In this document: positions 44,211 through 55,333 of the stretch, piece by piece | Position numbering within the stretch: position 1 is the stretch's first letter | Layout of the letters: the number at the start of each line of letters is the position of its first letter | Assembly: GCA_036563615.1 (NCBI GenBank) | Contig: DATCMB010000009.1 | Location: 124,001-188,000, forward strand | DNA length: 64,000 bases | Direction of reading: 5' to 3' | DNA from: Candidatus Binatia bacterium | GTDB lineage: Bacteria > Desulfobacterota > Binatia > UBA12015 | The notes under the pieces: model-generated | What the model saw: only the letters and a program-made list of their open reading frames with translations | Told to the model about the DNA's origin: nothing | The model's database searches: none | Made by a program: the position numbers and the translations under genes

Positions 44211-45482
44211 ATGGACTTCGAGATCCCCGCCGACATCGCCGCGTTCCTCGACGAGATGGACGCGTTCATCGAGCAGAAGCTCAGGCCGCTCGAGCAGCAG
44301 GACGACAACATCCGCTTCTTCGACCACCGGCGCGAGGACGCGCGCACGGACTGGGATCGCGGCGGCCTGCCGAACCGCGAGTGGGAGGCGCTGCTGCACA
44401 AGGTGCGGCGCATGGCCGACGAGGCCGGCATCTACCGCTACCCGCTGCCGAAGTCGCTCGGCGGACGCGACGGCACCAACCTCGGCATGGCGATCATTCG
44501 CGAGCACCTCGCGGCGAAGGGGCTCGGGCTGCACTGCGACCTGCAGAACGAGCACTCGATCGTCTCGAACCACGTCGGGCTGCTGCTCATGATCGAGTAC
44601 GGCACCGACAAGCAAAAAGAGCAGTTCCTCGACGGTCTGCTCGCCGGCACCACCGGCTTCGCCTTCGGCATCACCGAGCCCGAGCACGGCTCGGACGCGA
44701 CGCACATGGAGACCACCGCCGTGCGCCGCGGCGACATCTGGGAGATCAACGGCGAGAAGACCTGGAACACCGGCGTGCACGTCGCCGACTACGACCTGAT
44801 CTTCGCGCGCACGAGCGGCAAGCCCGGCGACGCGCACGGCATCACGGCGTTCCTCGTCCCGACGTCCGCGGAGGGCTTCAAGGTCGAGAAGTACCTGTGG
44901 ACGTTCAACATGCCGACCGATCACGCCCACGTGACGCTGAAGAACGTCCGCGTGCCGCACGACGCGATCTTCGGCGGCGAGGGGCGCGGGCTCGCGGTCG
45001 TGCAGCACTTCTTCAACGAGAACCGCATCCGTCAAGCAGCGTCGAGCCTGGGCGCCGCGCAGTACTGCATCAACGAGTCCGTCGAGTACGCGAAGGTGCG
45101 CAAGCCCTTTGGCAAGCCGCTCGCCGAGAACCAGGGCATCCAGTTCCCGCTCGTCGAACTGCAGACGCAGTGCGAGATGCTGCGCGCGCTGATCCACAAG
45201 ACGGCGTGGATCATGGACACCAAGGGCAACTTCGCCGCGTCGGACAAGGTGTCGATGTGCAACTACTGGGCGAACCGGCTGTGCTGCGAGGCGGCCGACC
45301 GCGCGATGCAGATCCACGGCGGGCTCGGCTACTCGCGCCACAAGCCGTTCGAGCACATCTACCGCCACCACCGCCGCTACCGGATCACCGAGGGCACGGA
45401 GGAGATCCAGATGCGGCGGGTCGCGGGCTACATGTTCGGCTTCATGAAGCAGCGCGCGCCGAAGGGCGTGAGCGAGGGCTGA
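44211..45482 (+). CDS. acyl-CoA dehydrogenase family protein
   Basis: The 423-residue protein has N-terminal helical, middle beta and C-terminal helical domains. Landmarks are FAFGITEPEHGSD (FAD/substrate loop, about 153), NGEKTWNTG (about 180), RKPFGKPLAENQGIQFPL (about 300) and IHGGLGYSRHKPFEHIYRHHRRYRITEGTEEIQ. The Glu in ITEGT is at the usual catalytic base position of the short/medium-chain group. The start is ATG 44211. No electron-transfer flavoprotein genes are close. It probably acts on a large or unusual acyl-CoA, since the N-terminal insert (FFDHRREDARTDWDR) is atypical. Confidence 0.92.
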   Translation: MDFEIPADIAAFLDEMDAFIEQKLRPLEQQDDNIRFFDHRREDARTDWDRGGLPNREWEALLHKVRRMADEAGIYRYPLPKSLGGRDGTNLGMAIIREHLAAKGLGLHCDLQNEHSIVSNHVGLLLMIEYGTDKQKEQFLDGLLAGTTGFAFGITEPEHGSDATHMETTAVRRGDIWEINGEKTWNTGVHVADYDLIFARTSGKPGDAHGITAFLVPTSAEGFKVEKYLWTFNMPTDHAHVTLKNVRVPHDAIFGGEGRGLAVVQHFFNENRIRQAASSLGAAQYCINESVEYAKVRKPFGKPLAENQGIQFPLVELQTQCEMLRALIHKTAWIMDTKGNFAASDKVSMCNYWANRLCCEAADRAMQIHGGLGYSRHKPFEHIYRHHRRYRITEGTEEIQMRRVAGYMFGFMKQRAPKGVSEG

Positions 45483-45501
45483 CGACTCGTTCAGGGACGC
45501 C

Positions 45502-45528
45502 TGGACAAATACCCCCACGGGGTATACG
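45502..45528 (+). promoter_or_regulatory. CsoR-type operator and promoter of the copper ATPase gene
   Basis: ATACCCCCACGGGGTAT (45509-45525) is a perfect 7-base inverted repeat with a 3-base centre, matching the known CsoR/RcnR-family operator pattern of TACCC...GGGTA with GC-rich centre. It lies between a -35-like TGGACA (45502-45507) and a -10-like TATACG (45523-45528), and 24 bases before the ATG, so copper-responsive repression is expected. No csoR gene lies in the window. Confidence 0.75.
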
Positions 45529-45548
45529 GTCGTCCGCAGGAGGCTGTC

Positions 45549-48206
<2,658 letters not shown>

Positions 48207-48394
48207 ATGAGCCGACGGCTCCCGTGCTCACGCAGCGTCAATCACATGTGGCGATCCCTCTCGACGCGGGGCGTCGTCTTCGACGCCCGGGCCCAGTTGC
48301 GAGCGCGCGCCGCGTCCCCGTAGGATGCCCGGCATCCCCACGGTTTCCGGTCGGCAAAGGTTCGCAAACTCGAGGAGAGAAGAGAGGTCTGGCG

Positions 48395-49798
48395 ATGCAG
48401 AGCTACGGCATGCTGATTGACGGTCGGATCGTCAATACCAGCGAGCAGGATCCGGTGATCAATCCGGCGTTCGGCGAGCCCTTCGCGACGTGCGCGCGCG
48501 CGACCAAGGCGCACGTCGACGAGGCGGTCGACGCCGCGGCGCGCGCCTTCAAGACGTGGCGCAAGGACGAGGCGCTGCGGCGCGAGAAGCTCAACGCCTG
48601 CGCGGCGACGCTGCAGGCGAAGGCCGGCGAGATCGCGCCGATCCTGTCGCAGGAGCAGGGCAAGCCGCTGCAGCAGGCGATGATGGAGGTCTTCGGGGCC
48701 TCGATGTGGTTCTCGTACTTCGCCAACCTCCAGATCGAGCCCGAGGTGCTGCAGGACGACGGCCAGAAGCGGGTCGAGGTCGTGCGCAAGCCGCTCGGCG
48801 TGGTGGCCGCGATCACGCCGTGGAACTTCCCGGTGATCCTGCTGTCGTGGAAGCTCGCGCCCGCGTTCCTCGCCGGCAACACGGTGGTCGCGAAGCCGTC
48901 GCCGTTCACGCCGCTCTCGTCGCTCCTCGTCGCCGACGCGCTGCGCGAAGTCCTGCCGCCGGGCGTGCTCAACGTGCTCTCGGGCGGCAACGACCTCGGC
49001 GCCGAGCTGACCCGCCACCCGGGCGTGCGCAAGATCTCGTTCACCGGCAGCGTCGCGACCGGCAAGAAGGTGATGCAGGCCGCGGCCGACGACCTGAAGC
49101 GCGTCACCCTCGAGCTCGGCGGCAACGATCCGGCGATCGTGCTCGACGACGTCGATCCCGACCAGATCGCCGAGGGGCTGTTCTGGGGCGCGTTCCAGAA
49201 CTCCGGCCAGGTGTGCGCGGCGATCAAGCGTCTCTACGTCCCGGAGAAGCTGCACGACGCGATCGTCGCGCGGCTCGTCGATCGCGCGAAGCGCACCAAG
49301 GTCGGCAACGGCCTCGAGCCCGACGTCGAGCTCGGCCCGATCAACAACGAGCCGCAGTTCAAGAAGGTGCTCTCCATGGTCGAGGACGCGAAGCGCGCCG
49401 GCGGCAAGATCGAGGTCGGCGGCGAGCCGCTCGGCCCGAAGGGCTACTTCCTGCCGCCGACGATCGTGACCAACGTCGGTGAGGGTGTGCAGCTCGTCGA
49501 CGAGGAGCAGTTCGGCACCGCGCTGCCGATCGTCAAGTACAAGCACCTGTCCGACGCGCTCGAGCAGGCGAACCGCACCAACTACGGCCTCGGCGGCTCG
49601 GTGTGGTCGGCCGACCTGCAGCGGGCCCAGGAGGTCGCGCGCGAGCTCGAGGCGGGCACGATCTGGATCAACCAGCACCTCGACCTGTCGCCGTTCCAGC
49701 CGTTCGGCGGCCACAAGTGGAGCGGCATCGGCGTCGAGAACGGGCGCTGGGGCTACGCCGAGTTCACGCAGGTCCAGGTCGTCGACACCAAGCGCTAG
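48395..49798 (+). CDS. aldehyde dehydrogenase family protein
   Basis: From ATG 48395 the protein has 467 residues. It shows AAITPWNFPVIL (about 135-146), the NAD(P)-binding FTGSVATGKKV, the general-base Glu in VTLELGGND (about 245) and the catalytic Cys in NSGQVCAAI (about 280). GIGVENGRWGYAEFTQ closes the oligomerisation region. CGAGGAGAGAAGAGAGG lies upstream of the ATG. NAD(P)-dependent oxidation of an aldehyde to an acid is expected. A strong hairpin follows, so it is probably monocistronic. Confidence 0.93.
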   Translation: MQSYGMLIDGRIVNTSEQDPVINPAFGEPFATCARATKAHVDEAVDAAARAFKTWRKDEALRREKLNACAATLQAKAGEIAPILSQEQGKPLQQAMMEVFGASMWFSYFANLQIEPEVLQDDGQKRVEVVRKPLGVVAAITPWNFPVILLSWKLAPAFLAGNTVVAKPSPFTPLSSLLVADALREVLPPGVLNVLSGGNDLGAELTRHPGVRKISFTGSVATGKKVMQAAADDLKRVTLELGGNDPAIVLDDVDPDQIAEGLFWGAFQNSGQVCAAIKRLYVPEKLHDAIVARLVDRAKRTKVGNGLEPDVELGPINNEPQFKKVLSMVEDAKRAGGKIEVGGEPLGPKGYFLPPTIVTNVGEGVQLVDEEQFGTALPIVKYKHLSDALEQANRTNYGLGGSVWSADLQRAQEVARELEAGTIWINQHLDLSPFQPFGGHKWSGIGVENGRWGYAEFTQVQVVDTKR

Positions 49799-49813
49799 AC
49801 GACACGGGCGAGC

Positions 49814-49857
49814 GGAGCGCTGCAGCGCGGTCGTGCACCGGCCGCGCTGCGCGCTCC
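49814..49857 (+). terminator. large hairpin downstream of the aldehyde dehydrogenase gene
   Basis: Arms GGAGCGC plus GCAGCGCGG (49814-49830, with one bulged T at 49821) pair with CCGCGCTGC plus GCGCTCC (49842-49857): 16 base pairs around an 11-base loop. It starts 16 bases after the stop codon. There is no U-tract, so termination may be Rho-assisted. Confidence 0.65.
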
Positions 49858-50155
49858 GACCCCTTCGAGCTCCAAGCTTCTCTCCGTTCGCTCCTCGCGC
49901 GCGCTGCCATTCGCTGGACACGCCGCGCGCTCCTGATTCCGACCCCCCGGCGCAACGCCGCTAGCTCACGGCGATATATCGCGCCGATCCGCAGTCGGTC
50001 TCTCCGACGCTTCCCCCGACGACAAGCGACGAATTGACGGGCTCTTCTCGCGCCATGCGCGACGGTACGCGCGTTGCTCCTGCCGTTTCGCGCTCGCTTG
50101 GAGCCGCGACGAAATCTCTCGTCGTCGAAACGATCCTCTGGATCGAGGAGCCCGT
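49858..50155. other. intergenic region with a 12-base palindrome
   Basis: With the hairpin before it, this is a 357-base gap without a supported gene. GCGATATATCGC (49971-49982) is a perfect palindrome in a locally AT-rich spot. The region upstream of the small secreted protein contains GAGGAGCCCGT just before its ATG. The palindrome could be an operator for that gene; this is inference. Confidence 0.4.
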
Positions 50156-50581
50156 ATGAAGATCTTGACCCGATTGGCTGCGGTCGCCGCGCTCGTGGGA
50201 ACGACGGCGGTCGCGCAGGCGGCGACGCTGTCGAGCCCGATGCTGCCGACCTTCCACGCCACCGACTTCGTCGGCGGCAGCATGCTCGGCAACGCGGCCG
50301 CCTGCTACGTGCGCAACGTCGGCAAGAAGCCCGTCAAGCTGGAGGTGAAGTTCCAGCAGAACTTCGGCAGCGACCTGCCGTCGAGCTTCCAGAACTGCAA
50401 CGCCGTGCCGCTGGCCCCGGGCCGCACCTGCGTCGCGCTGATCAACGACCTTCCCGACGACGTCGCGTTCGGCTGCACGGCAGTGGTGTCGGGAAGCGCG
50501 AAGAACGTGCGCGCGTCGGTGGAGTTTCGCGCCCTGACGGTGTTCGGCCAGAAGGTTCTCGTCGCCGAGGATCTGCGCTGA
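50156..50581 (+). CDS. small secreted protein (paralog 1)
   Basis: The 141-residue protein has a signal peptide (LAAVAALVGTTAVAQA). The mature part reads SMLGNAAACYVRNVGKKPVKLEV, then SSFQNCNAVPLAPGRTC and AFGCTAVVSGSAKNVRASVEF, with four Cys that can form two disulfides. It shares xxCxVRNVGKxPxxxxV, C...PLxPG..C and xCxAxxSGxAKxxR with the next gene, so they are tandem paralogs. An Ig-like beta sandwich is likely. No known family was recognised. Confidence 0.8.
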   Translation: MKILTRLAAVAALVGTTAVAQAATLSSPMLPTFHATDFVGGSMLGNAAACYVRNVGKKPVKLEVKFQQNFGSDLPSSFQNCNAVPLAPGRTCVALINDLPDDVAFGCTAVVSGSAKNVRASVEFRALTVFGQKVLVAEDLR

Positions 50582-50631
50582 GCGCGGTCGCTCCGCACGC
50601 ATCGGCAGAAAGAGAAGGAAGGAGAACGAAC

Positions 50632-51027
50632 GTGAGAAAGCTGATCTTGATGTCCGCGGCCGCGAGCATGCTCGGGCTTCACGGTGTCGCGCACGCAGCG
50701 CAGACGATCTCGAGCCCGGCGGCCTTCGGCGGCAACGTTCAGAACCGCGCGCAGTGCATCGTGCGCAACGTCGGCAAGACGCCGACGTCGGTGACCGTGA
50801 CCATCCACGACGAGGCCGGCAACGCGCTGCCGGGCTCGAACTTCTGCGGCGCGCCGCTGCAGCCGGGTGACAACTGCTCGGTGTTCGCCAACATCGGGAA
50901 CAACGCGGCGTACGCCTGCTCGGCGACCACGTCGGGCAACGCGAAGCACCTGCGCGGCACCCTGGTCATCCTCGACGACGTCGATCCGGGCGATCCCGAG
51001 CCGCTGCGCTCGGCGGAGCTCCGCTGA
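50632..51027 (+). CDS. small secreted protein (paralog 2)
   Basis: The 131-residue protein starts at GTG 50632 behind AAGGAAGGAG. A signal peptide (MSAAASMLGLHGVAHA) precedes a mature domain with CIVRNVGKTPTSVTV, NFCGAPLQPGDNCSV and YACSATTSGNAKHLRGTLVI, matching paralog 1 in Cys positions and the GNAKxxR motif. It lies 50 bases after paralog 1, so the two form an operon. The function is unknown. Confidence 0.8.
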   Translation: MRKLILMSAAASMLGLHGVAHAAQTISSPAAFGGNVQNRAQCIVRNVGKTPTSVTVTIHDEAGNALPGSNFCGAPLQPGDNCSVFANIGNNAAYACSATTSGNAKHLRGTLVILDDVDPGDPEPLRSAELR

Positions 51028-51029
51028 TC

Positions 51030-51383
51030 CTAAGCGAGGACGCGGTCCTTCGCGGCGACGTCTGCGAAGGACCGCGGCGCCACCTCCTCGAGCAGCTTGG
51101 CGCAGGCTTGTTCGGCGCGCGCCAGCATCGGCACGCCCGCCTGCGCCTCGACGATCGGCGTCACCTGGTACTCGATGAACGGCGCCCACGCGCCGGTTGC
51201 CTCGATCAGCGCCTCGATCGAGTCGGTCTCGAGGATCACGAAGTCGCCGCCGTGCGCGCCGAGGTAGTGACCTCGGATCGTGATCCCGGGCGGCGGCTGC
51301 CAGGCGCCGTACAGCTTGAGGGCGCGCTGACGGTCGTCGAGCGAGATGTTCGGTCGCGGCCTTCCCTGACACATGAACAGCAT
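51030..51383 (-). CDS. DUF3303-like small protein
   Basis: From ATG 51383 (AAGGAGAAG seven bases upstream) the protein has 117 residues. Its start MLFMCQGRPRPNISLDDRQRAL, the central HYLGAHGGDFVILETDSIEALIEA, and YQVTPIVEA follow the pattern of DUF3303, a ferredoxin-like dimeric alpha/beta-barrel family related to muconolactone-isomerase-like folds. The function is not known. It is convergent with the small secreted protein gene, with only two bases between. Confidence 0.75.
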   Translation of the reverse strand: MLFMCQGRPRPNISLDDRQRALKLYGAWQPPPGITIRGHYLGAHGGDFVILETDSIEALIEATGAWAPFIEYQVTPIVEAQAGVPMLARAEQACAKLLEEVAPRSFADVAAKDRVLA

Positions 51384-51470
51384 GGGACTTCTCCTTGACG
51401 GGCTGTCGGCGCAGCAGAGCGCAGTCCGCATGCCGCCGCAAGTACCTGCGCGACCAAAATTTGCTGGGCG

Positions 51471-53027
51471 CTAACGCCCGAGCGCGTCGAGCGCCTGCGC
51501 CAGGCGGCGGATGCCCTCGCGGATCGCGCGCTCGCTCAGGCTGCCGTAGCCGAGCAGCAGCTCGGCGTACGGCGGCGGCTCGGCGTAGAAGTGCGCGGCC
51601 GGGTACACGCCGACGCCGCGCTCGCGGCAGGCCGCGCGCAGCCGCGTGACGTCGCGGCGGCCGAGCTCGCGCAGGCGCAGCAGGACGTGCAGCCCGGCGC
51701 TCTCGCCGAGCAGCTCGGCGCGCGAGCCGAGCTCGCGCGCGACGGCGTCGAGCAGTGCTGCGCGCCGCGTCGCGTGGCGCAGGCGGATGCGGCGCACGTG
51801 GCGCTCGAGGTGTCCTTCCGCGATGAGATCCGCGAAGGCGAGCTGCTCGAGCGTCGCGGTGCCGGTGTCGGCCAGCGCCAGCGCCGCGCGGAAGACGTCA
51901 AGCAACTCTTCCGGAACGACGAGCCAGCCGATCCTGAGCGCCGGGAAGAGGATCTTCGACGCCGTGCCGGAGTAGAGCACGCGTCCGTCGCGATCGAGCG
52001 CCTGCAGGCACTCGAGCGGCTGACCCGCGAAGCGAAACTCGCCGTCGTAGTCGTCCTCGAGGACGTAGGCGGAGCGCGTGCGCGCCCAGTCGAGCAGCTC
52101 GAGCCGGCGCGGCAGCGCGAGCACGCCGCCCGCGGGAAACTGGTGCGACGGCGTGACGCAGGCGAGGCGCGCGGCGCGGATCCGGCCGAGCTCGCTCGTG
52201 CGCAGCCCTTGCTCGTCGACCGGCACGTGCACGAGCCTGGCGCCCGCCGCAGCCGCGCAGAACGAGAAGCCCGTGTAGTGCGGCTCCTCGAGCACGACCG
52301 TGTCGCCCGGATCGACGAGCAGCCGCATCGTGAGATCGATCGCCTGCTGCGAGCCGCGCACGATCAGCACCTGCTCCGGCGCGCACACCACGGCGCGCGC
52401 GCGGGAGAGGTAGCCCGCGAGCGCGCGGCGCAGCTCCTCCGCGCCGCCCGGCGGCTGGTAGGCGAGGCGGCGCACCGACAGCCGGCGCGCGCGGCGTCCG
52501 AGCAGACGCGCCCAGGTGGCGAGCGGCAGGTCGGCGTACGACGGCTCGCCGTAGCGGAAGTCGTAGGGCAGGGGCTCGCGCGGCAAGCTCCAGGTCGCGC
52601 GGTTCGTCGGCACGGCTTCCGTGAAGCGACGCGCGAAGGCGGACATCGTCGGCGGATGTGCGTCGCGCTGTCGTGCCGCAGCGCCGCGTGCTCCGCCGGC
52701 TGTGCTCCGTGCTCCGCCCGTGCTCGCGCGTGCTCCACTCGTGACGCCGCGCGCGCCCGTCGAGCTGCTCGCACCGGCCGGTCGCGCCGGCAGCGCGTCG
52801 GCGACGTACGTGCCCGATGCCGGACGCGTCGTCGCGTAGCCCTCCGCGACGAGGCGGTCGTAGGCTTGCAGGACCGTGTTGCGCGACACGCCGAGCTCGG
52901 CCGCCAGGTCGCGCGACGAGGTGAGGCGCTCGCCGGGACGCAGGCGTCCGGCGAGGATCGCGTCGCGCAGCGCGCGGTAGGTCTGGCGGTGCAGCGGTCC
53001 GTCGCCGTCGAGGCGCAGATGGAGCAC
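51471..53027 (-). CDS. MocR-type regulator (GntR HTH fused to aminotransferase domain)
   Basis: From GTG 53027 the protein has 518 residues; a start further upstream is possible because the frame is open. Residues 5-70 are a GntR winged helix: LHRQTYRALRDAILAGRLRPGERL, then LAAELGVSRNTVLQAYDRLVAEGY. A low-complexity Ala/Gly/Ser linker (about 78-115) leads to a class I aminotransferase domain (about 130-515) with the PLP-Lys in SGTASKILFPALRIGWLV and the Asp in EDDYDGEF. MocR proteins sense pyridoxal phosphate or aminated ligands. The target is probably a nearby gene, unknown. Confidence 0.88.
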   Translation of the reverse strand: MLHLRLDGDGPLHRQTYRALRDAILAGRLRPGERLTSSRDLAAELGVSRNTVLQAYDRLVAEGYATTRPASGTYVADALPARPAGASSSTGARGVTSGARASTGGARSTAGGARGAAARQRDAHPPTMSAFARRFTEAVPTNRATWSLPREPLPYDFRYGEPSYADLPLATWARLLGRRARRLSVRRLAYQPPGGAEELRRALAGYLSRARAVVCAPEQVLIVRGSQQAIDLTMRLLVDPGDTVVLEEPHYTGFSFCAAAAGARLVHVPVDEQGLRTSELGRIRAARLACVTPSHQFPAGGVLALPRRLELLDWARTRSAYVLEDDYDGEFRFAGQPLECLQALDRDGRVLYSGTASKILFPALRIGWLVVPEELLDVFRAALALADTGTATLEQLAFADLIAEGHLERHVRRIRLRHATRRAALLDAVARELGSRAELLGESAGLHVLLRLRELGRRDVTRLRAACRERGVGVYPAAHFYAEPPPYAELLLGYGSLSERAIREGIRRLAQALDALGR

Positions 53028-53269
53028 GCGGCGCTGGTACCAGAAGGACGATGGATGTGCAGCGGCACGTGGGGCCAGTAGGGAAGCCGCTTCCGGATCG
53101 AGCGAGCGTCGCGCGCACGCTCGACGCAGCTCGCCGTCGCGGACGCCGGCGGTGCGCAGCGAGAGCGAGCGGGTGCTTTGGCGGGTGCTTGGGACGGACG
53201 CCTCCGAGCGCGCGTCTTGGCGCTTTCCGTCTTGTTGGCGCGCCAAACTTCGTGGCACGAGACGCGCCC

Positions 53270-53827
53270 GTGCAGACCATTGCGCGTGTCCTCGTCCTGC
53301 TCGCTCTGACCCTCGCCGCTGCCTGCGGCGACGGTGACAAGAACAAAAGCCAGCCGACGCCCACACCGGTCGCGACACCACGTCCGACGCCGGGCTGCGG
53401 CAACGGCATCGTCGACCCCGGGGAGTTCTGCGACGGGCAAGACTTCTGTGTGGATTGCCAGGTCGAGCTCAACGGTTGCTGTGAGTTCTCCGACGGCTCC
53501 GGAGGGTCGATCTGCGCCACCCAGTCGCTGAGCCCGCAGGCCTGCGTCACCGTCGGCGGCGGCCGCTTCTCCGTGGGAAGGACCTGCCGGGGTTCGGACT
53601 GCAGCGACGGTACGTGCTTCGGCGACGGCCGCTGCGTGAGCGACCCGATCACGCCGGTGTCGATCTGCTGCCAGGTGACGGACAACACCTGCTACGACGC
53701 GATCGTGTCGACCACGGACGAGCTCGGAAAGTTCATCGACGACTGCGCAATCCCCCACCCCGGTGCCTACCCGCGCATCGGACAGTGCTCGCCGGTCGGA
53801 GAGTGCTTCCACGAGACCGCCGGCTGA
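53270..53827 (+). CDS. Cys-rich lipoprotein
   Basis: Read from GTG 53270, the 185-residue protein has a lipoprotein signal (VLVLLALTLAAAC, lipobox AAAC). A Thr/Pro-rich spacer (QPTPTPVATPRPTPG) precedes CGNGIVDPGEFCDGQDFC, the disulfide-repeat signature also found in the 774-residue exported protein. The rest has about 16 Cys, for example CCEFSDGSGG and CCQVTDNTC. It is a probable outer-surface lipoprotein of unknown role. The start codon is a choice: the frame is open further upstream and the Shine-Dalgarno is weak. Confidence 0.7.
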   Translation: MQTIARVLVLLALTLAAACGDGDKNKSQPTPTPVATPRPTPGCGNGIVDPGEFCDGQDFCVDCQVELNGCCEFSDGSGGSICATQSLSPQACVTVGGGRFSVGRTCRGSDCSDGTCFGDGRCVSDPITPVSICCQVTDNTCYDAIVSTTDELGKFIDDCAIPHPGAYPRIGQCSPVGECFHETAG

Positions 53828-53954
53828 CGACGCGCTCCGGTCTTTCGCGCGACGCCGGGCTTGCGCGCTCGTTCGCACCTGCCGAAGGGATCGCCAACGT
53901 GCGGCGCCAGGGGTGGATCGCTAGCGCTCCGTGACGCGCCGGTAGTGCGGCCCC

Positions 53955-54227
53955 TTGCTGACGAGTGCCGACCGACCAGCCGCCACACGGACCCAGATCA
54001 TCGCTGAGCTCGCGGCGTTCCCTTTGCCGCTCCTCCTCTACGTCGCGACCCTCGCGCCGACGGTGCCGCTCGAGGACTCCGGTGAGTTCATCACCGCGGC
54101 CTACCATCTCGGTGTCCCGTATCCGTCGGGCCAGCGGCTCGGGCCCCTCGCAGCGCATGCGTTCGCGTCACCTCACAGTGGTCCGGTCGCCGAGCGCGTT
54201 CACTTGCTGCGACGAACGTTCAGCTGA
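53955..54227 (+). pseudogene. N-terminal remnant of a DUF2723-type membrane protein
   Basis: The frame from about 53955 reads LPLLLYVATLAPTVPLEDSGEFITAAYHLGVPYPSG, which matches the first helix and loop of DUF2723 glycosyltransferase-like membrane proteins (conserved DSGEF, GVPHPPG). It stays similar for about 25 more residues (LAAHAFA, RVHLL) and stops at 54225-54227 after some 90 residues. Family members exceed 500 residues. No further part is found, so this is a truncated relic. Confidence 0.6.
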
Positions 54228-54280
54228 GCGCAGATCCCGCAGAGCGCTACCTTCAGCTGGTTCCTGAGAAAACGCGAATT

Positions 54281-54300
54281 GTGGCCCTTTCTCGGGCCAC
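54281..54300. terminator. hairpin before the SnoaL/molybdopterin operon
   Basis: GTGGCCC (54281-54287) and GGGCCAC (54294-54300) form a perfect 7-base-pair stem with a 6-base loop. It ends 51 bases before the downstream ATG. It could be a terminator for the decayed upstream gene or a leader structure; there is no U-tract on the plus strand. Confidence 0.4.
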
Positions 54301-54351
54301 CCGCGGGAGCCAAGCTCGTCACCCAGGCGCAACCGCGCCGAGGAGGCCACG

Positions 54352-55332
54352 ATGGCAACGAGCGATCTCGCGAGGTTCTTTGGCTACGTCCAGGCGTTCG
54401 AGCTCGCCTGGCTGACGGACGACTGGTCGCAGCTCGGCGATCACTTCACCGCCGACGCGCGCTACGCGTCGCCCGGCGCGGGGCCGTTCGGTGAAGGCGG
54501 CACGGGGCGCGACGGCGTGGTAGCGGCTCTGCGAGCGAGCACGCACGACATGGACCGGCGCTTCGACGTGCGCATCCCGGAGATCCTCGCCGGTCCGGTC
54601 GTGCGCGAGGACGGGGTCTGGATGCGCTACGCGCTGACGCTGCGGCGCGCGGGCTTGCCGGAGCTCCGCATGACCGGCGACCACGTCGTCAAGTATCGTG
54701 ACGGCCGCATCGCGGAGCTGCTCGACACGCCGGAGGCCGGCGCCGGCGAGCGCGCCGCGGCCTACCTGCGCGAGCACGGCGCGCGACTGCGTCCCGCCGG
54801 CGCGCCGCTCGCGGCCGACGCCGCGCCGCACGACCTGCGCGACCTCGAGCTCGCCGTCCGCCGCAGCCTCGTGCGCTGCTACGGCGCGGCGAAGAGCCAG
54901 CAGGACGTCGAGGCGGCGCTCGCCATCTGCAGCCAGGACTTCGTCCTCGACTGCCCGCCCTTCGGCACGATCGTGCGCGGCAAGGACGAGGCGCGGCCGC
55001 AGCTCGAGCTCTTCTTCGCGGCCTTCCCCGACTACGGGGTCACCGTCGAGGGCATGAGCGCCGAGGGCGACTCGGTCGCGTGCTGGGGCGACGTGCACCT
55101 GACCTTCGCCGGCCCGCTGCTCGACCTGGCGCCGACCGGACGCGCCGCACGCCTGCCGTTCGTCTCGGTCTTCGCCTGCGACTCGACGGCGCTGCGCGGC
55201 GAGCGCTTCTTCTTCGACCTCGCGACGCTGTGCCGCCAGATCGGCGTGCCGGTCGAGTCCGTGCAGCGCGCGCTCGGCGGGCTCGTCGCCGCCGAGCAGC
55301 ACGCGGCGCCGCTCGCGGCGGCGGGGGCGTGA
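54352..55332 (+). CDS. protein with two SnoaL/NTF2-like domains
   Basis: The 326-residue protein appears to have two NTF2-like domains. The first (about 5-130) has YVQAFELAWLTDDWSQLGDHF and GDHVVKYRDGRIAELLD; the second (about 165-290) has AAKSQQDVEAALAICSQDFVLDCPPFGTIVRGKDEARPQLELFFAAFPDY. GAGGAGGCCACG precedes the ATG. Its stop is one base before the GTG of the molybdopterin oxidoreductase gene, so they are coupled. Such domains usually bind small hydrophobic molecules. A substrate-handling role for the oxidoreductase is inference. Confidence 0.8.
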   Translation: MATSDLARFFGYVQAFELAWLTDDWSQLGDHFTADARYASPGAGPFGEGGTGRDGVVAALRASTHDMDRRFDVRIPEILAGPVVREDGVWMRYALTLRRAGLPELRMTGDHVVKYRDGRIAELLDTPEAGAGERAAAYLREHGARLRPAGAPLAADAAPHDLRDLELAVRRSLVRCYGAAKSQQDVEAALAICSQDFVLDCPPFGTIVRGKDEARPQLELFFAAFPDYGVTVEGMSAEGDSVACWGDVHLTFAGPLLDLAPTGRAARLPFVSVFACDSTALRGERFFFDLATLCRQIGVPVESVQRALGGLVAAEQHAAPLAAAGA

Positions 55333-55333
55333 C

